The notes beneath the pieces are model-generated. The model did no database searches and had not been told where the DNA came from. It was given only the letters and a program-made list of their open reading frames with translations. A program made the position numbers and the translations under genes. From NCBI RefSeq assembly GCF_000172175.1, contig NZ_ABJL02000001.1:124001-188000 (forward strand): a stretch of DNA of 64,000 bases, given 5' to 3'. This DNA comes from Bacteroides intestinalis DSM 17393 (lineage in GTDB: Bacteria; Bacteroidota; Bacteroidia; Bacteroidales; Bacteroidaceae). This document shows, one piece after another, positions 8,670 through 16,635 of the stretch (position 1 is the stretch's first letter; each line of letters begins with the position of its first letter).

Positions 8670-9812
8670 ATGAATAGCAATACTATAAACGAGAGGAAAG
8701 ATATGAGACCACCATCTTCTCAAGAACAGGAGATTAATCTATTGGAACTGGTAAAGAAAGTCTGGGACTCGCGGAAATTGATTTTGAGAATGTGTGGTAT
8801 CGGAGCTATTGTAGGGTTAGTTATAGGCTTCAGCACTCCTAAGGAATATACAGCAAGTACCCTTATTGCCCCGGAAAGCAGAAGGGCTTATCCGGGTAAA
8901 AGTGCATTAGTAAATATGGAAGATGACAATCTGAGTTCATCAATCACAGGTGAAAAAGATGCCATTTTTCCGGTTTTATATCCGGAAATCATCAATTCGA
9001 CGCCGTTTCTTATACGGCTTTTCGACATCAAGGTACGCGAACAGAAAGATAGTGTTTCGATTCCTCTTTCGCAGTATCTAAAAGAACGCCAGAAAGCGCC
9101 ATGGTGGAGAATTATTACTTCAGTTCCGTTCAAACTGACTGGATGGATCGTATCTCTATTCAAAGATGAATCAAATGAAGATAGCGGGCAAACTGGGACA
9201 AAGATGGGTATAAACCCTTTTCGGCTGACTCGCAAAGAAGCAGGCATGGCAGGTGCTATCGCTTCGAGAATCAATATCGGGGTGGACAAAAAGAAAAGAA
9301 CTATAACCATATTTGTCACCATGCAAGATCCGTTAGTTGCAGCTACTGTGGCAGATATCGTACGAGTATACTTGAAAGAATATATAACGGAATACAGGAC
9401 AGGTAAAGCACGCAAATTCCTGAAATATACAGAAGAACTTCGTAAAGAGGCACAGGAGGAATATTACAGTGCACAGGAGAAATATACCCGGTATGCGGAT
9501 GTTAACCGAGGGTTAGTGAAGTTAACCTCACGCGCTGAACTGGTAAGGTTACGGAATGAAATGAAGCTGGCTCAAACTACCTACAATCAGACGAAACAAC
9601 TGGTTCAGGCAGCTATGGCAAGAGTAGAGAAGATAAGGCCTGTTTATGCGGTTATCCAGCCGGTAGTAGTTCCACTTAAACCCTCTAAACCCAGGAAGAT
9701 GACGATTCTTGTGATGTATGTCTTTTTGAGTGGTGCAGGAAGTTTGGTCTGGGTATTGTTTGCCAAAGGCTTCCTTAAAGATCTAAAAAAGAGAAGAGTA
9801 GCAGATGGTTAG
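8670..9812 (+). CDS. Wzz/chain-length-determinant-like inner membrane protein
   Basis: A 380-residue protein with the Wzz layout: a short cytoplasmic N-terminus (QEINLLELVKKVWDSRK), a membrane segment at about 38-56, the PKEYTAS motif just after it, a long periplasmic part with a helical region at about 245-320, a Pro-rich stretch (VVVPLKPSKPRK) and a second membrane segment at about 344-366. No tyrosine-kinase domain follows. Such proteins normally set polysaccharide length with a Wzy polymerase, yet no glycosyltransferase, flippase or polymerase is nearby. The stop overlaps the start of the ABC transporter by 8 bp, so the two are translationally coupled and a role in the same export machine is inferred. 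ATG 8703 is an alternative start. Confidence 0.82.
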   Translation: MNSNTINERKDMRPPSSQEQEINLLELVKKVWDSRKLILRMCGIGAIVGLVIGFSTPKEYTASTLIAPESRRAYPGKSALVNMEDDNLSSSITGEKDAIFPVLYPEIINSTPFLIRLFDIKVREQKDSVSIPLSQYLKERQKAPWWRIITSVPFKLTGWIVSLFKDESNEDSGQTGTKMGINPFRLTRKEAGMAGAIASRINIGVDKKKRTITIFVTMQDPLVAATVADIVRVYLKEYITEYRTGKARKFLKYTEELRKEAQEEYYSAQEKYTRYADVNRGLVKLTSRAELVRLRNEMKLAQTTYNQTKQLVQAAMARVEKIRPVYAVIQPVVVPLKPSKPRKMTILVMYVFLSGAGSLVWVLFAKGFLKDLKKRRVADG

Positions 9813-11460
9813 AAATATTGTTCGATTGTTGTCAGAAGAGCAACGCAGGCGTGGTGTATGGGTAGTATTCTCTGTATTAACACGTGCCATACTCGACTTT
9901 GCAGGAATAGCGGCACTGGTGCCAATATTATTAATAGTGGTAAAAGATGGCGGTCGGAGTATGATGCTGGCAGTATGCGGTGTCGTATTACTGTTTGTAT
10001 TGCTAAAGAACACCTTAGTTATGCTTCTGGCACATGTACAAAGCTGTTATCAGTTGGAAATATATCGGGAGTTTAGTACCCGTATGTTTGCCAATTATTA
10101 TCATCGAGGGCTACTCTATTTAAAAGGAAAAAGCAGTGTAAGGCTTGGGCATGAAGTGAATCATGTATGCTATATGTTCAGTTTATGCGTATTGGCCCCT
10201 GTTTTCCGTATAGCAGGAGAAGCGGTACTGATATTGTTAATAGTATTGGCACTTATCATCTGGAAACCATATGCCGGTTGTTTGCTCTGTGGAGCGTTCC
10301 TGTTCTTATCGGTATTGTATATCTGTTTAGTTAAGAAACGCCTGCGACGTTATGGTATGGAGGAATTGGAAGCACGTCGCAAGCAGAGCCGTACGGTGGT
10401 GGAAGCCTTTTGTGGATATGCAGAACTGGAAATTGCCCAAGCATTTTATACTTCTCTTGCTTCCTTCAATCAAGGTCTGGATTCTATTATTGGGAACCGT
10501 TTGCGTATGGAAGTGTACCAACTTTTTCCATCCTTCCTTTCTGAAGTAGCCATAGTGATCGGACTGGCATTGCTGATTGGTACGGGAAGTGGTGACCTGG
10601 GATTGATAAGCGGTGTGTTTGCAGTAGCGGCTTTCAGACTAATTCCTGCAGTGAGATCCGTATTGAATAGTTGGGTAACGCTTCAAAATGCTTCGCATAC
10701 CATAACGGTAGTGGAAGAAGGTATTACTGTTATAAGTGACGAATTACCCAAAAACTTACCAAGTGAATCTCTTTTAGAATTTACCCATACCCTTGAATTG
10801 TGTGGGCTGGAATTCGCATTTCCTGATGGACATACACTTTTCAGCGGTTTAGATCTGGTTGTCAGTCGTGGTGAACGTATCGGTGTACGCGGAGCAAGCG
10901 GTTCGGGGAAATCGACTCTCTTTAACCTGATGCTCGGCTTCTTTCCACCTACATCCGGCGAGATACTTATAGATGGCAGGAAACTGACCTCTACTAACCG
11001 AAGTGAGTGGCATAAACTGGTGGGATATGTACCGCAGGAAATATTTATTATAGAAGGGACACTCGCTGATAACATTGCACTTGGGCAATCGCAAGTTGAC
11101 CTTACAAAGGTGATGCAGGTTCTGGAACAAGTGCAACTGAAGGAATGGGCAGATGAATTACCACAAGGATTGGACACACCATTAGGCGAATACGGTAGCC
11201 GATTGTCCGGTGGTCAGAAACAACGGATTGGCATTGCACGAGCACTTTACAAGGAGGCTGAAGTACTGTTCTTTGATGAAGCCACTTCTGCTCTGGATAA
11301 CAAGACGGAACAGGAAATTAATCATGCTTTGGAAATGCTTTCACGAGAGCATCGTGAACTGACATTGATTGTCATAGCCCACCGTGAAAGCTCGTTGTCC
11401 TTTTGTGACCGAATATTCGATCTGGACACGTGTGATATAGTATATAACAATAAAGAATAA
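9805..11460 (+). CDS. ABC exporter, fused membrane and ATPase domains
   Basis: A 551-residue half-transporter. The membrane domain (about 1-300, five or six helices) is followed by an ATPase with Walker A GASGSGKST near residue 363, a Q-loop in VGYVPQEIFI, the signature LSGGQKQ near 467, Walker B VLFFDEATSALD near 487 and the switch His in IAHR. It should work as a homodimer exporting a lipid, peptide or glycan. There is no N-terminal C39 peptidase, so it would not cleave a double-glycine leader itself. It overlaps the wzz-like gene by 8 bp and is 5 bp from the HPr-kinase-like gene, so the three form one operon. The peptides at 2116 and 5798 are the inferred but unproved substrates. Confidence 0.9.
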   Translation: MVRNIVRLLSEEQRRRGVWVVFSVLTRAILDFAGIAALVPILLIVVKDGGRSMMLAVCGVVLLFVLLKNTLVMLLAHVQSCYQLEIYREFSTRMFANYYHRGLLYLKGKSSVRLGHEVNHVCYMFSLCVLAPVFRIAGEAVLILLIVLALIIWKPYAGCLLCGAFLFLSVLYICLVKKRLRRYGMEELEARRKQSRTVVEAFCGYAELEIAQAFYTSLASFNQGLDSIIGNRLRMEVYQLFPSFLSEVAIVIGLALLIGTGSGDLGLISGVFAVAAFRLIPAVRSVLNSWVTLQNASHTITVVEEGITVISDELPKNLPSESLLEFTHTLELCGLEFAFPDGHTLFSGLDLVVSRGERIGVRGASGSGKSTLFNLMLGFFPPTSGEILIDGRKLTSTNRSEWHKLVGYVPQEIFIIEGTLADNIALGQSQVDLTKVMQVLEQVQLKEWADELPQGLDTPLGEYGSRLSGGQKQRIGIARALYKEAEVLFFDEATSALDNKTEQEINHALEMLSREHRELTLIVIAHRESSLSFCDRIFDLDTCDIVYNNKE

Positions 11461-11465
11461 AAGAA

Positions 11466-12329
11466 ATGGAACAGGATTATTTAATAGCCGGACATCGTAT
11501 CCGTGTGGAAGGGGATAGATTGGTACAAAGGATAGAAGCATTACCCGGCTTTCCGGTATTTAAAACTAAATCCGGTGGTGAACCGCTTTGCCAGTTTATA
11601 ACAACTCTCAATCAAGCACCGGTGTTTGAACAAGTGTACTATCGTAGTGAAATAGACGGCATTGTCAGCCGTTTTGGACGTTATACCGACGGGTATGTTT
11701 TTGATATGACCTTCCCGGATGCTGAACCATTGAGTATGTGGATGATACAAGATGCCCGTATTGCTTATTTTACGGGCAACTTTGCACCTATATTACTACG
11801 CTTTGCCTGCTGGATTGCGTATGGAGTGGCTGCAACTCCTTTCGAAACAGTGGCCATTCATACCAGTACCATTTGCTATCAAGGTAAAGCTGTGTTCTTT
11901 TTGGGAGAGAGTGGTACTGGAAAAAGTACGCACACCCGTTTGTGGCGCGAAAACATAGAGGGGGCTGTTTTGCTGAATGATGACAGTCCTATTCTTCGCA
12001 TCATAGACGGAAAACCATGGGTATATGGTAGTCCATGGAGTGGAAAGACACCTTGCTACAAGAATGAGAGTTATCCGTTAGCAGCCTGTGTACGATTGTC
12101 GCAAGCTACATTCAATAAAATAGAACGGCTAAATATAGCTCAGGGCTATGGAGCTTTACACCCTTCATGTCCTCCTTGTTTTGCCTATGATGATGCATTG
12201 TATGACTCTATCAGTGGGACTTTGAGTAACTTACTTTCGAACGTGCCGGTTTATCATCTGTCTTGTCTTCCTGATGCGGCGGCGGCTCGTCTTTCTTGTG
12301 AAACTATTTTCGGAGTATGTGAAAAATAA
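11466..12329 (+). CDS. HPr-kinase-like ATPase of peptide-modification clusters
   Basis: A 287-residue protein with a P-loop GESGTGKST near residues 147-155 followed by a NDDSPILRI segment. This is the arrangement of the HPr kinase C-terminal fold seen in proteins encoded beside PqqD, S24/S26 peptidases and ABC exporters. Lasso-peptide kinases belong to the same fold and phosphorylate Ser on a precursor. The N-terminal half (about 1-130) is not recognised. It lacks the features of true HPr kinase/phosphorylase, and no PTS genes are nearby. Modification of the local short peptide is the likeliest role but is inferred. Its end overlaps the opening of the broken peptidase frame. Confidence 0.75.
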   Translation: MEQDYLIAGHRIRVEGDRLVQRIEALPGFPVFKTKSGGEPLCQFITTLNQAPVFEQVYYRSEIDGIVSRFGRYTDGYVFDMTFPDAEPLSMWMIQDARIAYFTGNFAPILLRFACWIAYGVAATPFETVAIHTSTICYQGKAVFFLGESGTGKSTHTRLWRENIEGAVLLNDDSPILRIIDGKPWVYGSPWSGKTPCYKNESYPLAACVRLSQATFNKIERLNIAQGYGALHPSCPPCFAYDDALYDSISGTLSNLLSNVPVYHLSCLPDAAAARLSCETIFGVCEK

Positions 12330-12583
12330 CGGTATCCAATGACTTTTTTGCCGGAGTGGCTGAGGCTTTAAAACAAGGGCAAACTTTGACACTTTTGATT
12401 GATGGGCAAAGCATGTATCCTTTTATCAGGGGAGGGGTAGACCAGGTGGAAGTGGTTCCTTATCCTTCTGAGGATGAACTACCTGCCTGGTGCTGCCCTT
12501 TTTATTAATGGGAATGGTGGTATCGACTACGTTTTTTACGTCGTTGGTTGTTACCTGCCTTTAAGATGTTGCACATCGGATAG
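12323..12583 (+). pseudogene. Broken S24/S26-family signal-peptidase-like gene
   Basis: One frame, lacking a usable start, encodes VSNDFFAGVAEALKQGQTLT followed by LIDGQSMYPFIRGG, the Ser-containing GxSMxP box of S24/S26 peptidases. About 60 codons in, the frame stops at TAA 12506-12508. In the same frame a basic, aromatic tail (YRLRFLRRWLLPAFKM) resumes and stops at 12583. The layout is that of an N-terminus joined to a C-terminus with the middle, including the catalytic Lys region, deleted. The A-run in GTGAAAAATAAC at the start also suggests a one-base change that removed a GTG or ATG start overlapping the kinase-like gene. Confidence 0.7.
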
Positions 12584-12636
12584 AGTATTTAACTAAAATT
12601 ATTACGGAAAAATTTCCTTAATTACGAATGTCGTTG

Positions 12637-12644
12637 TACTTTTG
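12637..12644 (+). promoter_or_regulatory. -7 promoter element of mdh
   Basis: TACTTTTG matches TAnnTTTG exactly and lies 40 bp before the mdh ATG. The upstream -33 match is poor. Confidence 0.6.
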
Positions 12645-12684
12645 TCGCAACTTTATAACACATATAAACAAAAAATTGAAGATT

Positions 12685-13626
12685 ATGTCAAAAGTAACCG
12701 TAGTAGGTGCAGGTAACGTAGGTGCTACATGCGCTAATGTGTTGGCCTTTAATGAAGTGGCTGACGAAGTGGTAATGCTGGATGTTAAAGAAGGCGTTTC
12801 AGAAGGTAAGGCAATGGATATGATGCAGACTGCTCAATTGTTGGGTTTTGATACCACCATTGTGGGCTGTACCAATGACTATGAGAAGACTGCAAACTCT
12901 GACGTTATCGTTATTACATCAGGTATTCCCCGTAAGCCGGGTATGACTCGTGAAGAGTTGATCGGTGTAAATGCCGGTATCGTGAAAACAGTTGCTGAAA
13001 ATGCATTGAAATATTCTCCCAACGCTATCCTTGTAGTTATTTCTAATCCGATGGATACAATGACTTATCTGGCATTGAAATCTTTGGGTCTGCCTAAGAA
13101 CCGCGTTATCGGTATGGGTGGTGCTTTGGATAGCTCTCGTTTCAAATACTTCCTGTCTCAGGCTTTGGGTTGCAATGCAAACGAAGTAGAAGGTATGGTA
13201 ATCGGTGGCCATGGTGATACAACTATGATTCCTTTGGCTCGTCTGGCTACATACAAAGGACAGCCGGTTAGCGCACTGTTGAGCGAAGAAAAATTGAGCG
13301 AAGTTGTTGCTTCTACTATGGTAGGTGGTGCAACTCTGACTAAGTTGCTGGGTACTTCCGCATGGTATGCGCCGGGTGCAGCAGGAGCTTATGTAGTTGA
13401 GTCTATCATTCACAACCAGAAGAAGATGATTCCTTGCTCTGTATTGCTGGAAGGCGAATATGGTGAATCTGATCTTTGTATCGGTGTTCCCGTTATCCTG
13501 GGCAGGAACGGTATTGAAAAAATCGTTGAACTGGAACTGACTGCTGACGAAAAAGAAAAATTTGCTGCCAGCGCTAAAGCTGTTCACGGAACCAACGCTG
13601 CATTGAAAGAGGTAGGTGCTCTCTAA
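12685..13626 (+). CDS. mdh: Malate dehydrogenase
   Basis: A 313-residue NAD-dependent malate dehydrogenase of the LDH-like type, interconverting malate and oxaloacetate in the cytoplasm. In Bacteroides it serves the reductive branch to fumarate and succinate. The Rossmann motif VVGAGNVGATCANVLA opens the protein, the coenzyme-selecting Asp is in VVMLDVKEG, the substrate Arg cluster is in SGIPRKPGMTREEL, and the catalytic His is in VIGGHGDTTMIP. The start at 12685 gives the family length; an in-frame ATG at 12628 would precede the promoter element. A bidirectional terminator follows. Confidence 0.97.
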   Translation: MSKVTVVGAGNVGATCANVLAFNEVADEVVMLDVKEGVSEGKAMDMMQTAQLLGFDTTIVGCTNDYEKTANSDVIVITSGIPRKPGMTREELIGVNAGIVKTVAENALKYSPNAILVVISNPMDTMTYLALKSLGLPKNRVIGMGGALDSSRFKYFLSQALGCNANEVEGMVIGGHGDTTMIPLARLATYKGQPVSALLSEEKLSEVVASTMVGGATLTKLLGTSAWYAPGAAGAYVVESIIHNQKKMIPCSVLLEGEYGESDLCIGVPVILGRNGIEKIVELELTADEKEKFAASAKAVHGTNAALKEVGAL

Positions 13627-13658
13627 TCGGGAAAACTATTTCATACATAAATAAATTA

Positions 13659-13694
13659 TTAGGGGGTTGATTCCATCAGGAATCAACCCCCTAA
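13659..13694. terminator. Bidirectional terminator between mdh and nadK
   Basis: A perfect stem (TTAGGGGGTTGATTCC with its complement, loop ATCA) is followed by T-rich sequence on the plus strand and A/T-rich sequence on the other. It lies between convergent genes. Confidence 0.9.
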
Positions 13695-13737
13695 TTTTGC
13701 CATGTATTCAATCTCAGAAGTAGTCTGATAATGTTAT

Positions 13738-14607
13738 TTATCTTACATCCGCCCCCCACATCAATTTATTGCGAAGCGTATCAAAGAAAATATGATTGAA
13801 GCGCTTGATTACCTTAATACTGTAATCAGCCCGTGAGATTCGCAAGCGGGTTGTCTCTTTGCAGGATTCACTACGCCCGTCGATGGCAACCAGAAAATTG
13901 TGGCTGCGACTTTCAACATCAAGGGTGATTTCCCAATCATCACAAATGACGATAGGACGGACATTCAGGCTATGCGGAGCCACCGGAGTGATAGCGATCG
14001 TTTTGCTATGAGGCACGATAACCGGACCACCGACACTCAGCGAATAAGCTGTGGAACCGGTAGGGGTGGATACCACCAGCCCGTCCGCTTGATAAGTGGT
14101 GAGATGGGCCCCATTGATAGCAGTATGAATACTGATCATTGAAGAACTGTCGCGTTTCAATACAGCAATTTCATTGAGTGCATAAGGCGATTCCATCAAT
14201 TTTTTATCATCACAATGTAATTGCAACACGCTACGTTCTTCCACCTTGTAGTGGTTATTATAAATCTCATCGAAAGTCTCTTCCATCTCTTCCGGAGAAA
14301 TGTCTGCCAGGAAACCGAGGCGGCCGGTATTGATGCCCAGAATGGGGATATTCTTTTTGCCTACCCGGCTGGCTGCTTTTAGGAACGTACCGTCGCCCCC
14401 GATACTGATGACCATATCTGCTGTAAAATCGTCTCCGTCAAAGAGTTCGGCGGAAGCGATAGTCATGTGCAGGTCGGAAGTCAGGAAGTTATAGAACTCC
14501 CTGCAAATGCAAAGCTGGGCATTACGCCGTTCCAGCAAGCGGAATAAAGTTTCCGCATGTGTTGATTTTTTGGCTTGGTAAGTATTTCCAAATATGGCAA
14601 ATTTCAT
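13738..14607 (-). CDS. nadK: NAD kinase
   Basis: A 289-residue ATP-NAD kinase that makes NADP from NAD. The diagnostic motifs are present in order: the nucleotide-binding GGDGTFLKAA, NTGRLGFLA, and the NAD-site sequence TPTGSTAYSLSVGGP. The start MKFAIFGNTYQ at 14607 is preferred over ATG 14634, which would add nine unconserved residues. It is convergent with mdh and divergent from pdxJ, with about 100 bp holding both starts, so it is probably a single-gene transcript. Confidence 0.96.
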   Translation of the reverse strand: MKFAIFGNTYQAKKSTHAETLFRLLERRNAQLCICREFYNFLTSDLHMTIASAELFDGDDFTADMVISIGGDGTFLKAASRVGKKNIPILGINTGRLGFLADISPEEMEETFDEIYNNHYKVEERSVLQLHCDDKKLMESPYALNEIAVLKRDSSSMISIHTAINGAHLTTYQADGLVVSTPTGSTAYSLSVGGPVIVPHSKTIAITPVAPHSLNVRPIVICDDWEITLDVESRSHNFLVAIDGRSESCKETTRLRISRADYSIKVIKRFNHIFFDTLRNKLMWGADVR

Positions 14608-14682
14608 CGTCTGTACTTTCTTAATGAAATGCAAATATGGTGTTTTTTTCTCAGAACGCTGCCAATGTATCGCTATTATTTG

Positions 14683-14690
14683 TACATTTG
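14683..14690 (+). promoter_or_regulatory. -7 promoter element of pdxJ
   Basis: TACATTTG fits TAnnTTTG and lies 22 bp before ATG 14712. This places transcription start near 14697 and argues for 14712 over the ATG at 14700. Confidence 0.6.
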
Positions 14691-14711
14691 CGGCAAACTA
14701 TGATCCGAATT

Positions 14712-15425
14712 ATGACTAGATTAAGTGTAAACATAAACAAGATTGCGACGTTGCGTAATGCGCGTGGAGGGGATGTACCTAATGTGGTGAAAGTAGCACT
14801 GGATTGTGAAAGCTTTGGTGCGGAAGGAATTACCGTACATCCACGCCCTGATGAACGTCATATACGCCAGAGGGATGTGTATGATCTTCGCCCGTTGCTT
14901 CGTACTGAATTTAATATCGAAGGATATCCTGCCCCCGAATTTATTGATTTGGTATTGAAAGTGAAGCCGCATCAGGTGACTCTGGTTCCGGATAGTCCGA
15001 CTCAGTTGACTTCTAATGCAGGCTGGGATACCAAGCAGAATCTGGAATTTCTGACCGAAGTACTCGAAACATTTAATGATGCAGGCATCCGTACTTCCGT
15101 ATTTGTATCGGCGGATGCGGAGATGATAGAGTATGCTGCCAAAGCTGGTGCCGACCGGGTGGAACTCTATACCGAACCCTATGCGACCGCTTATCCGCAG
15201 AATAAGGAAGCCGCCGTTGCTCCTTTTGTAGAGGCAGCCAAAGTGGCACGTAGTCTGGGGCTGGGGCTGAATGCCGGTCATGACCTGAGTTTGGTGAATC
15301 TGAATTATTTATATCAAAACATTCCATGGATGGATGAAGTCTCTATCGGACACTCGCTGATAAGCGATGCTCTGTATCTGGGATTGGAACGTACCATTCA
15401 GGAATATAAAAACTGTCTTCGTTGA
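14712..15425 (+). CDS. pdxJ: Pyridoxine 5'-phosphate synthase
   Basis: A 237-residue TIM-barrel enzyme that condenses 1-deoxyxylulose 5-phosphate with 3-amino-2-oxopropyl phosphate, the ring-closing step of vitamin B6 synthesis. Family motifs include LSVNINKIATLRNARGG at the start, the active-site Glu-His segment EGITVHPRPDERHI, and the GLGLNAGHDLS loop. The start MTRLSVN is chosen by similarity and by the promoter element just upstream. Its TGA shares one base with the ATG of the exbB-like gene, so pdxJ probably leads the exbB-exbD-tonB operon. Confidence 0.96.
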   Translation: MTRLSVNINKIATLRNARGGDVPNVVKVALDCESFGAEGITVHPRPDERHIRQRDVYDLRPLLRTEFNIEGYPAPEFIDLVLKVKPHQVTLVPDSPTQLTSNAGWDTKQNLEFLTEVLETFNDAGIRTSVFVSADAEMIEYAAKAGADRVELYTEPYATAYPQNKEAAVAPFVEAAKVARSLGLGLNAGHDLSLVNLNYLYQNIPWMDEVSIGHSLISDALYLGLERTIQEYKNCLR

Positions 15426-16141
15426 TGAATGTAATGTTGTTATTAGCCCAAGTGGCTCCGGCGCTGACCGATTCTATTGCGGGCGCCAATCCGGTATTGA
15501 CTCCGGTAGCTGGTCCTGAAGAGATGAACTTATGGAGTATGGCTGTCAAGGGTGGTTGGATTATGATCGTTCTTGGCCTGCTGTCCATTCTTTGTTTCTA
15601 CATCTTGTTCGAACGCAACTATGTGATCAGGAAAGCCGGCAAAGAGGACCCGATGTTCATGGATAAGATAAAGGATTATATCTTGGATGGAGAAATAAAA
15701 GCTGCCATAGCCTATTGCCGCAGCGTAAATACTCCGGCTGCCCGTATGATTGAGAAAGGTATCAGCCGTTTGGGACGTCCGGTGAATGATGTGCAGGCTG
15801 CCATTGAGAATGTGGGAAATATTGAGGTAGCGAAACTGGAAAAAGGATTGACGATTATGGCAACCATCTCCGGAGGTGCGCCGATGATTGGTTTCCTCGG
15901 TACGGTGACCGGTATGGTGCGTGCTTTTTACGAAATGGCCAATGCAGGCAACAACATCGATATCACATTGCTTTCGGGCGGTATCTACGAAGCTATGATC
16001 ACTACGGTAGGTGGCTTGATCGTGGGTATTATTGCGATGTTTGCCTATAACTACCTCGTGACTCTGGTGGACGGCGTGGTGAATAAGATGGAGGCTAAGA
16101 CCATGGCATTCATGGACCTCTTGAATGAACCCGCTTCCTAA
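15425..16141 (+). CDS. MotA/TolQ/ExbB proton channel family protein
   Basis: A 238-residue inner membrane protein with three helices: one after the N-terminus (WSMAVKGGWIMIVLGLLSIL) and two in the C-terminal half flanking the conserved block ATISGGAPMIGFLGTVTGMV. With ExbD it forms the proton-driven motor that energises TonB for outer-membrane import, or the related Tol system. The following exbD-like and tonB-like genes favour the TonB assignment. The start ATG overlaps the last base of the pdxJ stop. Confidence 0.92.
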   Translation: MNVMLLLAQVAPALTDSIAGANPVLTPVAGPEEMNLWSMAVKGGWIMIVLGLLSILCFYILFERNYVIRKAGKEDPMFMDKIKDYILDGEIKAAIAYCRSVNTPAARMIEKGISRLGRPVNDVQAAIENVGNIEVAKLEKGLTIMATISGGAPMIGFLGTVTGMVRAFYEMANAGNNIDITLLSGGIYEAMITTVGGLIVGIIAMFAYNYLVTLVDGVVNKMEAKTMAFMDLLNEPAS

Positions 16142-16177
16142 GTAATTAATAATTAGTAATTAATAATTGAACTAAGC
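16142..16177 (+). repeat. Short AT-rich direct repeat
   Basis: AGTAATTAATAATT occurs twice in tandem between the exbB-like and exbD-like genes. It is a simple duplication with no visible function. Confidence 0.5.
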
Positions 16178-16591
16178 GTGCTACAACGTAGAGCTAAAAT
16201 ATCGCCCAATTTCAGTATGGCATCCATGACGGACGTCATCTTCCTGTTGCTGATCTTCTTTATGATCACGTCTACGGTTGTTTCGCCGAATGCTATCAAG
16301 GTGTTGCTTCCGCAGGGAAAACAGCAGACGTCGGCTAAGCCCTTGACGCGGGTTATTATCGATAAGGACCTGAATTTTTACGCGGCGTTTGGAAATGATA
16401 AGGAGCAGGCGATTTCTTTGGAAGAATTGACTCCTTTCCTGCAATCGTGCGCTGCGAAAGAACCGGAAATGTATGTGGCGCTTTATGCTGATGAAGCTGT
16501 GCCTTACCGGGAGATCGTGAAAGTGCTGAATATTGCCAATGAGAATAAGTTCAAGATGGTGCTGGCTACACGTCCGCCGGAAAGCAAATAA
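16178..16591 (+). CDS. ExbD/TolR family biopolymer transport protein
   Basis: A 137-residue protein with one N-terminal membrane helix (MTDVIFLLLIFFMITS) containing the conserved Asp that takes part in proton transfer, and a periplasmic domain after about residue 45. It starts with GTG; no ATG gives the conserved N-terminus RRAKISPNFSMASMTD. It is the partner of the ExbB-like protein just upstream and lies 44 bp before the tonB-like gene. Confidence 0.92.
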   Translation: MLQRRAKISPNFSMASMTDVIFLLLIFFMITSTVVSPNAIKVLLPQGKQQTSAKPLTRVIIDKDLNFYAAFGNDKEQAISLEELTPFLQSCAAKEPEMYVALYADEAVPYREIVKVLNIANENKFKMVLATRPPESK

Positions 16592-16635
16592 ATGTACGAT
16601 GGCTAAATTGTACATTGTAAATGGTTAAATAGTAA

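Noticed and set aside
9805..11460. Peptidase-containing bacteriocin exporter
   Set aside because: There is no N-terminal C39 domain and no double-glycine leader in the short peptides.
12628..12684. Longer N-terminus for malate dehydrogenase
   Set aside because: The in-frame ATG at 12628 lies before the TACTTTTG promoter element, and the added residues are not part of the family.
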